DNA of 64,000 bases, taken from NCBI RefSeq assembly GCF_007989085.1, contig NZ_BJVJ01000026.1, positions 1 through 64,000 on the forward strand. Direction: 5' to 3'. How positions within the stretch are numbered: position 1 is the first letter of the stretch; each line of letters begins with the position of its first letter. The position numbers and the translations under genes are program-made. Below the pieces are notes generated by a model that was given only the letters and a program-made list of their open reading frames with translations, searched no databases and had not been told where the DNA came from. This document shows, one piece after another, positions 46,817 to 54,729 of this stretch. The stretch is from Pseudonocardia sulfidoxydans NBRC 16205 (GTDB taxonomy: Bacteria > Actinomycetota > Actinomycetes > Mycobacteriales > Pseudonocardiaceae).

Positions 46817-46840
46817 CTCCCGCGCCGAGCTCGGCGGGAG
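46817..46840. terminator. Bidirectional hairpin between AACS and lipoprotein genes
   Basis: CTCCC and GCCGAGC pair with the palindromic TCGGC/GGGAG side, leaving a 2-nt bulge. Lies in the 37-bp gap between convergent genes. Confidence 0.5.
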
Positions 46841-46848
46841 TTGGGGGG

Positions 46849-47334
46849 TCAGGCGCCGAACGCCGTGCGCAGCGCGCGCAGGGAGTCCTGCAGCGACGCG
46901 AGCGCGGGCCCGCACACCGCCGGGTCGGAGGCCGGGCCCTGGCCGGGCGGCAGGAGGCACCCGCCCTGGGTGAGCCGGTCGACCGACCCGTCGACGGAGT
47001 TCGCCGCCGCGGTGACTGCTGCCTCCTCGGCGGGGCCGTGGGCGGCGGCGCGGGCGGCGACGGTCGCGTTGGCGACCTCCCGGGCGAACCGTGCGCACTG
47101 CGGGTAGACCTGCGTCGCGTCCTGGGTGGCGCACTCGTCCTTGGCGAAGACGGTGAGCTTGTCGACGACGTCCTCGCGCTGGGCCGTGGGCGAGGAGTCG
47201 CGGGAGGCCTGCGCGGAGGTCGTCGAGTTCTGCGGGGTCTGCGCGCACCCGGCGGTGAGCGCGGCGACGGCGGCGAGCACCCCGAGGAGCAGACGCAACC
47301 GGGGACCGACGGGACCTCGCACAGACACCGGCAC
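46849..47334 (-). CDS. Small Cys-containing lipoprotein, unknown function
   Basis: 161 residues from GTG at 47334. Signal sequence VRGPVGPRLRLLLGVLAAVA with lipobox LTAGC (Cys ~30), then an Asn/Ser/Thr/Gln-rich linker and a helical domain with five further Cys (ECATQDATQVYPQC, GGCLLPPGQ, AVCGPAL), a pattern of disulfide-bonded secreted actinobacterial proteins. I do not recognise a family. A longer frame to 47415 crosses the hairpin at 47396 and is rejected. It follows the YidC paralogue on the same strand with a strong hairpin between. Confidence 0.7.
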   Translation of the reverse strand: MPVSVRGPVGPRLRLLLGVLAAVAALTAGCAQTPQNSTTSAQASRDSSPTAQREDVVDKLTVFAKDECATQDATQVYPQCARFAREVANATVAARAAAHGPAEEAAVTAAANSVDGSVDRLTQGGCLLPPGQGPASDPAVCGPALASLQDSLRALRTAFGA

Positions 47335-47395
47335 GTCGCCGACCCTATGCCCGCCACCGAATCCGCCGGCGCCCACCCGCCTGCTCCCGAGCGAA

Positions 47396-47448
47396 CGAAC
47401 GAACGGCACAGTCACGCCGTTGAGTTGCGCGACTGTGCCGTTCGTTCG
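47396..47448. terminator. Long hairpin between the YidC paralogue and the lipoprotein gene
   Basis: Perfect 18-bp arms CGAACGAACGGCACAGTC and its complement around a 17-nt loop. It starts 28 nt past the yidC-like stop. It may be a terminator or a third dispersed repeat type; I see only one copy here. Confidence 0.65.
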
Positions 47449-47475
47449 GAGAGGGCGACGACGGGGACCGGCAGC

Positions 47476-48543
47476 TCAGTGCCGTCCGCCCTTGCGGGCG
47501 CCCGGTTTGCGACGGCCCGCGGCCGCCTTCCCCGACGTCCCCGCCGGGCGGCGGGCGGCCGGGGACACCTGCGCCGGCCCTGCGCGGCGGGCACCTGCCG
47601 CCACGGGCTTGGCCCCCGGCTTGCGCGCCGGCGTTGCAGGCCTGGCCCCGGGCCGCGGCGCGGTGTCCCCGGCGACCACCGCGGCGGCGGCGCGTTGCTC
47701 GGCGAGGCGCTCGTCCTCCCGGTCCATCGCCTTGTGGACGAGGTGCTGCTGCACCATCGTCCAGCAGTTGTTCGTCAGCCAGTACAGCAGGATCGCGATC
47801 GGGAACGTGAAGAACAGTCCGCCGACGATCACGCCGAGCGGGAAGATCCACGGTGTCAGCTTCATGAACCCGGCCATCTGCGCGGCCTGGGTGCCGGGCT
47901 CGGGCACCACGGTCTGCGTGGCCAGCTGCTGGCGCTGGGAGTTGCGGGCGGTGACGTGGGTGGCGACGGCCGCGAGCAGCATCAGCGGCACCGCGACGAC
48001 GACCACCTCCCAGCGGTCGACGTGGGCGCCGAACGAGTCGAGCAGCGACTGCGGCATCCGCACCCACGACGACAGCGGCGCCCCGAACAGCCGGGCCTCC
48101 AGGAAGGACCGCACCTCGTCGGGACCGAAGACGTAGTTGCCGATGGCCGAGTTCTGCTCGAACGTGAGGCCGGGCCGGTTGAAGTAGCGCAGCACGTGCA
48201 GCAGCGCGAGGAACACCGGCATCTGGATGAGCAGCGGCAGGCAGCCACCCATCATGGAGACGCCGTGCTCGCGCTGGAGCTTCTGGGTCTCCTCGGCCAT
48301 CTTCTGCTTGTCGCCGGCGTGGCGTCGACGGATCTCGGCGAGCTGCGGGGCGATGACGCGCATCCGCCGCCCGGACCGCACCTGCGACAGGAACGGTTTG
48401 ATCATGATCGCGCGCAGCGTCAGCACCAGGAAGACGACCGACAGCGCCCAGGCGAACCCGCTCGACGGGCCCAGGACCAGCGCGAACGCCTGGTGCCAGA
48501 ACCACATGACGGCGGAGACGGGGTAGTAGAGGAAGTTCAGCAC
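47476..48543 (-). CDS. YidC/Oxa1 family membrane insertase (paralogue)
   Basis: 355 residues from GTG at 48543. Five YidC core helices: FAWALSVVFLVLTLRAIMI with the conserved substrate-groove Arg44, MMGGCLPLLIQMPVFLALLHVLRY, and LGVIVGGLFFTFPIAILLYWLTNN. The ~80-residue tail (residues ~275-355) is rich in Lys/Arg/Ala/Pro and could bind ribosomes. The usual chromosomal partner genes rpmH, rnpA and jag are missing, so this is probably a second, non-oriC YidC. A small membrane protein gene lies upstream. Confidence 0.88.
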   Translation of the reverse strand: MLNFLYYPVSAVMWFWHQAFALVLGPSSGFAWALSVVFLVLTLRAIMIKPFLSQVRSGRRMRVIAPQLAEIRRRHAGDKQKMAEETQKLQREHGVSMMGGCLPLLIQMPVFLALLHVLRYFNRPGLTFEQNSAIGNYVFGPDEVRSFLEARLFGAPLSSWVRMPQSLLDSFGAHVDRWEVVVVAVPLMLLAAVATHVTARNSQRQQLATQTVVPEPGTQAAQMAGFMKLTPWIFPLGVIVGGLFFTFPIAILLYWLTNNCWTMVQQHLVHKAMDREDERLAEQRAAAAVVAGDTAPRPGARPATPARKPGAKPVAAGARRAGPAQVSPAARRPAGTSGKAAAGRRKPGARKGGRH

Positions 48544-48652
48544 GGCGCCGCCCCGTTCGGGACGCGCGCGTGACCGGATGAGGACACGGTGGGGCTCCAG
48601 GAGGACCGTCGGAATGGGACAGGGGTGTCCCGGCGGTCGGTCCGGACAGGCG

Positions 48653-48943
48653 TCAGACCGCCGGGAGCGGACCCGACGGGGCTCGCGCCCGGGTGTGCCC
48701 GGCGGCGTCCGGGTCGTCCTGACGCGGTGGCGCGCTGCGTGAGCGGGCCTGGCGCAGGGCGCGGGCGGTGACGGCGTGCAGCGGTGCGGCGGCCACGCGC
48801 AGGACGGCGGACGCGTGCCGCGCCATCCCCCACGCCCACAGCGCGGCACCGAGGACGCCGATGACGACGCCGGGCTCGCCGGCGAGCAACGCGTAGCCCA
48901 GGACGAGCAGGACCAAGGCCTGCACCATCGGCTCGCCGCGCAT
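48653..48943 (-). CDS. Small membrane protein upstream of the YidC paralogue
   Basis: 96 residues from ATG at 48943 with GAGGGGG 5 nt upstream (a GTG at 48949 is possible). Two hydrophobic helices at ~5-40 (VQALVLLVLGYALLAGEPGVV and VIGVLGAALWAWGMARHASAV), then a basic and Pro-rich tail. Family unknown to me. It is 109 bp before the yidC-like gene on the same strand and may act with it; that is inference. Confidence 0.65.
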   Translation of the reverse strand: MRGEPMVQALVLLVLGYALLAGEPGVVIGVLGAALWAWGMARHASAVLRVAAAPLHAVTARALRQARSRSAPPRQDDPDAAGHTRARAPSGPLPAV

Positions 48944-48987
48944 CGTCACCCCCTCGCCGCAGACGACGGTACCGGACGTCGCGGCAC

Positions 48988-49638
48988 TCAGGCCGTCAAC
49001 AGCCCGCGCCGGTAGGCGGCGGACACGGCGCTGGCGCGGTCGCGGACGTCGAGCTTGGCGTAGATGTGGAGCAGGTGGGTCTTGATCGTGGCCTCGCTGA
49101 TGAACAGCCTGCGGGCGGCCTCGCGGTTGGTGGCCCCGCCCGCGACGAGCTGCAGCACCTCCAGCTCGCGGGCCGAGAGGGACTCCTCGGCGGGGCTGCG
49201 GACCTGCCCCATCAGCCGGCCGGCGACCGCGGGCGAGAGCACGGCCTCGCCGCGGTGCGCGGCGCGGACGGCGCGCAGCAGCTCCTCGCGCGGGGTGTCC
49301 TTGAGCAGGTAACCGGTGGCGCCGGCCTCGATGGCGGGCAGGACGTCGCGGTCGGTGTCGAACGTCGTCAACACGAGGACGCGCGGTCCGGACCCGTTGC
49401 GCCGCAGCTCCTTGATCGCCTCGACACCACCCATGACCGGCATCCGCAGGTCCATGAGGACGACGTCGACCGGTTCTGCCGCCGAGGCGTCGGCGATCCG
49501 GGCGAGCGCCTCGGCGCCGTCACCCGCCTCGCCCACGACGGCCAGATCGGGCTCGGCCGTCAGCACCCCCCGCAGCCCGTCGCGGACGACGGGGTGGTCG
49601 TCGACGATCAGGACCCGGATCAGCGGCTTCACGGGCAC
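48988..49638 (-). CDS. LuxR-type (NarL family) response regulator
   Basis: 216 residues, GTG start. Receiver domain with Asp13/Asp14 (VDDHP), phosphoacceptor Asp63 (VLMDLRMPV), Thr ~91 and Lys ~113 (LLKD). C-terminal LuxR helix-turn-helix: LSARELEVLQLVAGGATNRE and ISEATIKTHLLHIYAKLDV. Last gene of an operon ABC ATPase-permease-kinase-regulator. It is preceded by the 20-bp repeat. Confidence 0.94.
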   Translation of the reverse strand: MPVKPLIRVLIVDDHPVVRDGLRGVLTAEPDLAVVGEAGDGAEALARIADASAAEPVDVVLMDLRMPVMGGVEAIKELRRNGSGPRVLVLTTFDTDRDVLPAIEAGATGYLLKDTPREELLRAVRAAHRGEAVLSPAVAGRLMGQVRSPAEESLSARELEVLQLVAGGATNREAARRLFISEATIKTHLLHIYAKLDVRDRASAVSAAYRRGLLTA

Positions 49639-49640
49639 AC

Positions 49641-49720
49641 CTCTCTCATGACGGCATCGCGGCTCTCATGACGGCATCGCGGCTCTCATGACGGCATCGC
49701 GGCTCTCATGACGGCATCTC
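49641..49720. repeat. 20-bp tandem repeat (four units) at the kinase/regulator junction
   Basis: Units of GGCTCTCATGACGGCATCGC, the first and last slightly changed. On the minus strand each unit holds ATG-CCG-TCA-TGA, which are the last three codons and stop of the kinase. The kinase therefore ends in the first unit and three more start-stop copies follow before the regulator start. Confidence 0.92.
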
Positions 49721-50971
49721 GGCCGGGATCGCCGGCACGCTCGCACTCAGCGCGGTCCCCTCACCGGGCGCACTCTCCACCGTCAGCCTGCCCGAGACCC
49801 GGTGCACGCGCTGCTCCATCGCGGTCAGCCCGAACCCGCCACCGGCGCGGTCGGGCAGGTCGAAACCGCGGCCGTCGTCGCGGACGTCGAGGACCACCAC
49901 GTCGTCCATGTAGGACAGTGTGATGCCGACGGTCGTCGCGTCGGAATGCTTGGCGACGTTGGCGAGCGCCTCCTGCGCGACCCGGAACAGGGCGACCTCC
50001 ACGTCGGGCAGCAACGGCCGCGTCGCCCCCGTGGTCTCGCGGCGGACCTGGATGCCGGTGGTCTCCGACCAGCGGTCGACGAGGTCGCCGAGTGCCTCGG
50101 GCAGCTGCGCGTCCTCCAGCGGCTCGGGGCGCAACGCGTCGACCGATCGGCGGGCCTCGGTGAGGCTCTCCCGGGCCAGGCCGCGGGCGATCCGCATGCG
50201 ATCGCGCACGTCGGCGTCGTCGGCGGCGGCGTCGGCGGCCTCCAGCTGGGTCACGATCCCCGTGAGGCCCTGGGCGATCGTGTCGTGGATCTCGCGCGCC
50301 ATCCGGGTGCGCTCGTCCTGCACACCCGCCTCCCGGGCGCGGACGACGAGCTGCGCGTGCAGCTGGACGTTCTCCGCGAGCGCGGCCTCCAGCTCGGCGT
50401 TGGCCCGCTCCAGGTCGGCGATCATCTTCTTGCGACGTACGGTCTGCTGCGCGCTCATCGTCGAGAACCAGACGAACCCACCCGCGATCAGGGAGTTGCC
50501 GATGAGCAGGGCGATCATGCCGCCCAGCCAGCCCGCGCTCCACGGGAGGGCGAGCCGCCCACCCATCTGGGAGAACGCGGCGCAGGCCGCCGCCGCGGCA
50601 ATGGCCGGGAAGCGCCAGTTCCCATGGAGGTAGCAGGCGGCGTGACCGTAGGCGCCGATCGTCATGAACGCGAAGAACGGCGAGAACCACGTCAGCGCCG
50701 CCATCAGGACGATCAGCCCGACGACGTAGACCGCGCCGAGCCACGGGATGCGGGCCGGGACCGGTTGCCGGACCGAGAACAGCCAGATCCAGACCAGGGC
50801 GACCGCGCTCAGCGAGCCCATCCAGGCCCAGGTCCCGGCCGTCTCGTCGCTGAGGGCGACCGCCGTGAGGACGAGGCCGATGACGAGGCCGACCACCGCC
50901 GCGAAGCGGTCGATGAGGTTGTCCACCCGCTCCTCGACGGCGTCGAGACGGTCCTGCTCCCGCGTCGTCAT
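49706..50971 (-). CDS. Sensor histidine kinase (HisKA_3 type)
   Basis: 421 residues. About five to six membrane helices in residues ~25-172 with short loops, so it likely senses within the membrane. A coiled coil (~180-215, RKKMIADLERANAELEAALA) leads to the HisKA_3 domain with His229 (RMAREIHDTIAQGLTGI), then HATPase_c with DVRDDGRGFDLPD and GGGFGLTAMEQR. Partner of the downstream regulator and transcribed after the ABC permease (8-nt gap). The layout resembles envelope-stress or antibiotic-detecting kinase/ABC modules. Confidence 0.94.
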   Translation of the reverse strand: MTTREQDRLDAVEERVDNLIDRFAAVVGLVIGLVLTAVALSDETAGTWAWMGSLSAVALVWIWLFSVRQPVPARIPWLGAVYVVGLIVLMAALTWFSPFFAFMTIGAYGHAACYLHGNWRFPAIAAAAACAAFSQMGGRLALPWSAGWLGGMIALLIGNSLIAGGFVWFSTMSAQQTVRRKKMIADLERANAELEAALAENVQLHAQLVVRAREAGVQDERTRMAREIHDTIAQGLTGIVTQLEAADAAADDADVRDRMRIARGLARESLTEARRSVDALRPEPLEDAQLPEALGDLVDRWSETTGIQVRRETTGATRPLLPDVEVALFRVAQEALANVAKHSDATTVGITLSYMDDVVVLDVRDDGRGFDLPDRAGGGFGLTAMEQRVHRVSGRLTVESAPGEGTALSASVPAIPAEMPS

Positions 50972-50979
50972 CGCGCCCC

Positions 50980-51768
50980 CTACTCCCAGCGGAAGAACCT
51001 AGTCGCGAGCGCGGCCGTGAGCACGGCCCAGCCCGCGAGGACCGCCAGGTGCAGCAGCTGCGGCCACTCCCCCCAGGCGGCGGCCTGCAGTGCGCCCGCC
51101 CCCGCGCCGAGCGGGGTGAAGTCGCTGATCCCGCGCAGCAGCTCCGGCATCACGTCACGCGGCAGCCACAGCCCACCGAAGAACATCAGCGGGAAGAACA
51201 GGACCGTGCCGATGGCGTTGCCGGCGCGACCGCTCGGCGCGACGGCGGCGACGAGCAGCCCCAGCCCGTACACGGCGACACCGGTGAACAGCAGCGCCAC
51301 CAGGTAGGCGAGCGGCGACTGCGGCAGCGGCACCCCGAACGCCAGCCGGGCCACGACGAGCACGAGGACCGTCGACACCAGCGTGACACCCATCATCGTG
51401 GCCATGATCGCGAGCAGCAGGGTCTGCGGACGGACCGGAGTGGTCCGCATGCGGCGCAACACCCCCTGCTCGCGGTACGTCGCAACCACGGCGGGCAGGC
51501 CCTGCACGGCCGACGTCGACAGCACCATCGCGACGATGATCGGCGTGTACACGTCGATCAGCCGTGGGCCGCCCGGGGCGAGCGGCTCCTTGAACGACGG
51601 GATCAGCCCCAGCACCAGGAGCAGCACCGTCGGGAAAGCGAGCGTGAAGAAGGCCCCGACCCGGTCACGGGCGAACAGCCGCGACTCCGACAGCGTCAGC
51701 GCCCGCAGCCCGGCGAACGGGCCGCGGCTGCGCCGGTGCGCGGTCGTCGGCAAGGTCGTGGTGGTCAT
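50980..51768 (-). CDS. ABC-2 type transporter permease
   Basis: 262 residues. ATG overlaps the ATPase stop (ATGA). Six helices, with LFFPLMFFGGLWLPRDVMPE and the ABC-2 sequence around residue 185-210. With the ATPase it forms an exporter of the DrrAB type. Operon continues with the kinase and regulator, so export is probably induced by the sensed signal. Substrate unknown. Confidence 0.92.
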   Translation of the reverse strand: MTTTTLPTTAHRRSRGPFAGLRALTLSESRLFARDRVGAFFTLAFPTVLLLVLGLIPSFKEPLAPGGPRLIDVYTPIIVAMVLSTSAVQGLPAVVATYREQGVLRRMRTTPVRPQTLLLAIMATMMGVTLVSTVLVLVVARLAFGVPLPQSPLAYLVALLFTGVAVYGLGLLVAAVAPSGRAGNAIGTVLFFPLMFFGGLWLPRDVMPELLRGISDFTPLGAGAGALQAAAWGEWPQLLHLAVLAGWAVLTAALATRFFRWE

Positions 51769-52673
51769 CGAGTCCCCTCCCCCGTGAGGGCGACGAACGC
51801 GTCGTCGAGTCGTGGCTGGGTGACGCGCAGCTCCGCGGCGATGATCCGCTCGTGCGCGAGTGCGGTGGTGACGGTCGCGAGGACGTCGCCGGTGCCGGTG
51901 ACCTCCACGCGCCCGTCGCGGTGGGTGACGACGGACCCCACCTCGGGCAGTGCCCGCAGCATGTCCTCGTCCACCGGCCCCGACGGGCGGAAACGGATCA
52001 CCTGCGGCGCCCGGGTGCGCTCCACCAGCCCGGACGGGGTGTCGACGGCGACGACCCGCCCCGCGTCGATCAGCGCGATCCGGTCGCAGAGGCGCTCGGC
52101 CTCCTCCATGAAATGCGTGACCAGCACGACCGTGACGCCGTCGTCGCGAATCTGCTCGACCAGCTCCCAGGTGTGCCTGCGCGACTGCGGGTCCAGGCCC
52201 GTCGTCAGCTCGTCGAGCACCGCGACCCGCGGCCTGCCCAGCAGCGCGAGCACGATCGCGAGCCGCTGCTGCTGCCCGCCCGACAGGTTCCCGAACCGGG
52301 TGTCGCGCTGGCGTGCCAGGTTCAGCCTGTCGACGAGCGCGTCGCCGTCGGCAGGGTCGTCGTAGAACGTGGAGTACAGCGAGACGGCCTCGGCCACCGT
52401 CATCCGCTCGGGCAGCTTGCTGTCCTGCAGCTGCACGCCGAGCACCTGGCGCAGCGCGACGACGTCACGCTGCGGGTCGAGCCCGAGCACGCGGATCGTG
52501 CCGCCGTCGGGGACCCGCAGGCCCTCGACGCACTCGACCGTCGTCGTCTTGCCGGCCCCGTTCGGGCCCAGCACGCCGAAGATCTCCCCCTCCTGCACCT
52601 CGAACGACACGTCGGCCACGGCGACATGCTCGCCGTAGCGCTTCTGCAGGCCGTTGACCTCGATGACCGTCAT
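51765..52673 (-). CDS. ABC transporter ATP-binding protein (DrrA-like)
   Basis: 302 residues, ATG start. Walker A GPNGAGKTT at 36-44, Q-loop VQLQDSKLPERM, signature LSGGQQQRLAIVLALLG, Walker B VAVLDELTTGLD, H-loop VTHFMEEAE. The C-terminal ~80 residues are the DrrA-type extension. The Walker B ends in Asp-Glu followed by Leu-Thr-Thr instead of the common Pro-Thr-Ser. First gene of the four-gene operon. Confidence 0.94.
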   Translation of the reverse strand: MTVIEVNGLQKRYGEHVAVADVSFEVQEGEIFGVLGPNGAGKTTTVECVEGLRVPDGGTIRVLGLDPQRDVVALRQVLGVQLQDSKLPERMTVAEAVSLYSTFYDDPADGDALVDRLNLARQRDTRFGNLSGGQQQRLAIVLALLGRPRVAVLDELTTGLDPQSRRHTWELVEQIRDDGVTVVLVTHFMEEAERLCDRIALIDAGRVVAVDTPSGLVERTRAPQVIRFRPSGPVDEDMLRALPEVGSVVTHRDGRVEVTGTGDVLATVTTALAHERIIAAELRVTQPRLDDAFVALTGEGTR

Positions 52674-52835
52674 GCATCAAGGGTGTCGTCGTGGGCGTCG
52701 CGGCGGATCGGACGCGCGGCTGCAGTGCCCGCAGCCCGTGGTGGATGAGCCCATCAACCGATCGGCTGACCCAACCATGTGAGCGGCGTTCGACCTGCGG
52801 AAATCCGGGTGCGCTTGCCGATCCCCTCACCCCAC

Positions 52836-52884
52836 GCGCAACCTCACTGCTGTCCGAGCGCCGAGAAGCAGCAGTGAGGTTGCG
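52836..52884. repeat. Family-B inverted repeat, copy 6
   Basis: GCGCAACCTCACTGCTG at 52836-52852 with right arm CAGCAGTGAGGTTGCG at 52869-52884. CTGCT subtype. In the 324-bp gap between the divergent ABC operon and nei2; apart from copies 6 and 7 I see nothing else there. Confidence 0.85.
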
Positions 52885-52895
52885 GCCGGGGTTCG

Positions 52896-52949
52896 GCGCG
52901 CAACCTCACTGTCGTCCACCCGGCCGTGGGCAGCAGTGAGGTTGCGCGC
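52896..52949. repeat. Family-B inverted repeat, copy 7 (mosaic)
   Basis: GCGCGCAACCTCACTG at 52896-52911 with CAGTGAGGTTGCGCGC at 52934-52949, perfect 16-bp arms. The left inner part is of the TGTCGTC subtype while the right is GCAGCAG, so it mixes the two subtypes. Confidence 0.85.
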
Positions 52950-52985
52950 GAAAGACGGCCGGAGGCGGGGGCGGGCGCGGCGGGA

Positions 52986-52991
52986 TACGGT
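52986..52991 (+). promoter_or_regulatory. Candidate leaderless -10 of nei2
   Basis: TACGGT with 6 nt to the GTG at 52998; identical hexamer and spacing to lipB. Confidence 0.4.
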
Positions 52992-52997
52992 CGGGGC

Positions 52998-53855
52998 GTG
53001 CCCGAGGGCGACACCGTCTTCCTCGCCGGGAAACGGCTGCACGCCGCGCTCGCCGGCAAGCTGCTGCTGCGCGGCGAGCTCCGCCACCCCCGCTGGGCGG
53101 AGCACGACCTGGCAGGGCTGACCGTCACGGGCGTGCAGAGCGTCGGCAAGCACCTGTTCACACGATTCGACGACGGCACCAGCCTGCACAGCCACTTCCG
53201 GATGGACGGCTCCTGGCACCTGTACCGGCCGGGGATGGCGTGGCGCCGGCCCGACCACGAGGCCCGCGCGGTGCTGGGCGTCGAGGAGCGCGTCGCGGTC
53301 GGGTTCGCGTTGCACGACCTCGAACTCCTCCCCACCGACGAGGAGGACCGGCTCGTCGGCCATCTCGGCCCCGACCTCCTCGATCCCGCGTGGGACGCGG
53401 AGATGGCCGCGGAGGCGTTGCGCCGCTTCACCTCCCGCGCCGACCACGAGGTCGGGCTGGTGCTGCTGGAGCAGCGGGTGATGGCCGGCGTCGGCAACCT
53501 CTACAAGACCGAGGTGTGCTTCCTGCTGGGCGTCTCGCCGTGGACGAAGGTGCGTGACCTGGCCGACCCGTCGGAGGTGATCACGTTGTCGCGCAAGCTG
53601 TTGTGCGCGAACGCCGATCGTCCCGAGCAGACGACGACGGGGTCGACGCGCAGGGGCGAGACGCACTGGGTGTTCGAGCGCGGCGGGCGGGAGTGCCGGC
53701 GCTGCGGCACCCGGATCCTGACGGCGAACCAGGGCGACGGCGTCTACGCGCGCATCGCCTACTGGTGCCCGCACTGCCAGCCCGGCCCCGCGCCCGCCCC
53801 GACACCGCGGCAGTCACGCCGGCGGACCGGCCCGGGCGCGCCCCGACGCTACTGA
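52998..53855 (+). CDS. nei: Endonuclease VIII-like DNA glycosylase (Nei2)
   Basis: 285 residues from GTG at 52998; after Met removal Pro-Glu start the protein (PEGDTVFLAGKRLH), the catalytic Pro and Glu of the Fpg/Nei family. H2TH motif around MAGVGNLYKTEVCFLLGVSP, and a C-terminal zinc finger CRRCGTRILT ... YWCPHCQ. Removes oxidised pyrimidines by base excision and beta/delta-elimination. An Arg/Pro-rich tail of ~25 residues follows the zinc finger. In mycobacteria it lies next to lhr. The open frame upstream to 52926 crosses repeat copy 7. Confidence 0.94.
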   Translation: MPEGDTVFLAGKRLHAALAGKLLLRGELRHPRWAEHDLAGLTVTGVQSVGKHLFTRFDDGTSLHSHFRMDGSWHLYRPGMAWRRPDHEARAVLGVEERVAVGFALHDLELLPTDEEDRLVGHLGPDLLDPAWDAEMAAEALRRFTSRADHEVGLVLLEQRVMAGVGNLYKTEVCFLLGVSPWTKVRDLADPSEVITLSRKLLCANADRPEQTTTGSTRRGETHWVFERGGRECRRCGTRILTANQGDGVYARIAYWCPHCQPGPAPAPTPRQSRRRTGPGAPRRY

Positions 53856-53862
53856 CACGGAA

Positions 53863-53896
53863 CAGCGCCCGCCCCGGCGGACCGGAGCGGGCGCTG
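53863..53896. terminator. Bidirectional hairpin between nei2 and pspA
   Basis: Perfect 10-bp arms CAGCGCCCGC / GCGGGCGCTG with additional CCGG/CCGG inner pairing. Located 8 nt past the nei2 stop and 15 nt past the pspA stop. Confidence 0.7.
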
Positions 53897-53910
53897 CGTG
53901 ACGAAGCCGA

Positions 53911-54729
53911 TCAGGTGGTGCCGGGCTGCTTCTGGATCGACGGACCCGGCTGCGGCTGGGCCGGCGCCGGGGCGGTCTGCCCCGAGGTGACCTCGCCCGC
54001 GACCGGGGTGCCGTGCAGCGACGCGCGGATCTGCTCGAGGCGGCTGGCCCCGGCCATGTCCACGGTGGACTGCTGCACCTCGAGCATGCGGCCCTGCACC
54101 GAGTTCTGGGCGAGCTCCGCGGACCCGAGCGCGTTGGCGTAGCGCTTCTCGATCTTCTCGCGGACCTCCTCCAGCGACGGGGTGTTGCCCGGCGCCGAGA
54201 GCTCGCTCATCTGCCGCAGCGACGCCGCGGCCTGCTCCTGCATCTTGGCCTGCTCGAGCTGGCTGAGCAGCTTGGTGCGCTCGGCGATCTTCTGCTGCAG
54301 CATCATCGAGTTGCGCTCGACGGCCTGCTTGGCCTGCTGCGCAGCGCCGATCGACTGGTCGTGCAACGTCTTCAGGTCCTCGACCGACTGCTCGGCCGTG
54401 ACCAGCTGCGTGGCGAACGCCTGGGCGGACTGCTCGTACTGTCCCGCCTTCTGCTCGTCGCCGCTCGCCCGCGCCTGGTCGGCCAGGACGAGCGCCTGCC
54501 GCGCCGACGCCTGCAGCTTCTCGATCTCACCGAGCTGCCGGTTGAGCTTCATCTCGAGCTGGCGCTGGTTGCCGATGACGGCCGCCGCCTGCTGCGAGAG
54601 AGCCTGATGCTGACGCTGGGCGTCCTCGATGGCCTGCTGGATCTGCACCTTCGGGTCGGCGTACTCGTCGACCTTCGACGAGAACAGCGCCATCAGGTAG
54701 TTCCAGGCCTTCGCGAAACCGTTGGCCAT
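53911..54729 (-). CDS. pspA: PspA/IM30 family envelope-stress protein
   Basis: 272 residues. Amphipathic head [20 protein letters not shown] binds membranes; residues ~25-175 are long coiled coils typical of ESCRT-III-like PspA rods. Residues 183-240 form a separate helical tail and the last 32 are Pro/Gln/Gly-rich. Matches the actinobacterial 35-kDa antigen (Rv2744c). ClgR is encoded upstream, as in mycobacteria, where ClgR activates pspA under membrane stress. The tail is homologous to the small protein at 23082. Confidence 0.93.
   Translation of the reverse strand: MANGFAKAWNYLMALFSSKVDEYADPKVQIQQAIEDAQRQHQALSQQAAAVIGNQRQLEMKLNRQLGEIEKLQASARQALVLADQARASGDEQKAGQYEQSAQAFATQLVTAEQSVEDLKTLHDQSIGAAQQAKQAVERNSMMLQQKIAERTKLLSQLEQAKMQEQAAASLRQMSELSAPGNTPSLEEVREKIEKRYANALGSAELAQNSVQGRMLEVQQSTVDMAGASRLEQIRASLHGTPVAGEVTSGQTAPAPAQPQPGPSIQKQPGTT

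Noticed and set aside
52781..52795. Sixth copy of the 40-bp palindrome (GTGAGCGGCG)
   Set aside because: Only ten bases match and no opposite arm follows.
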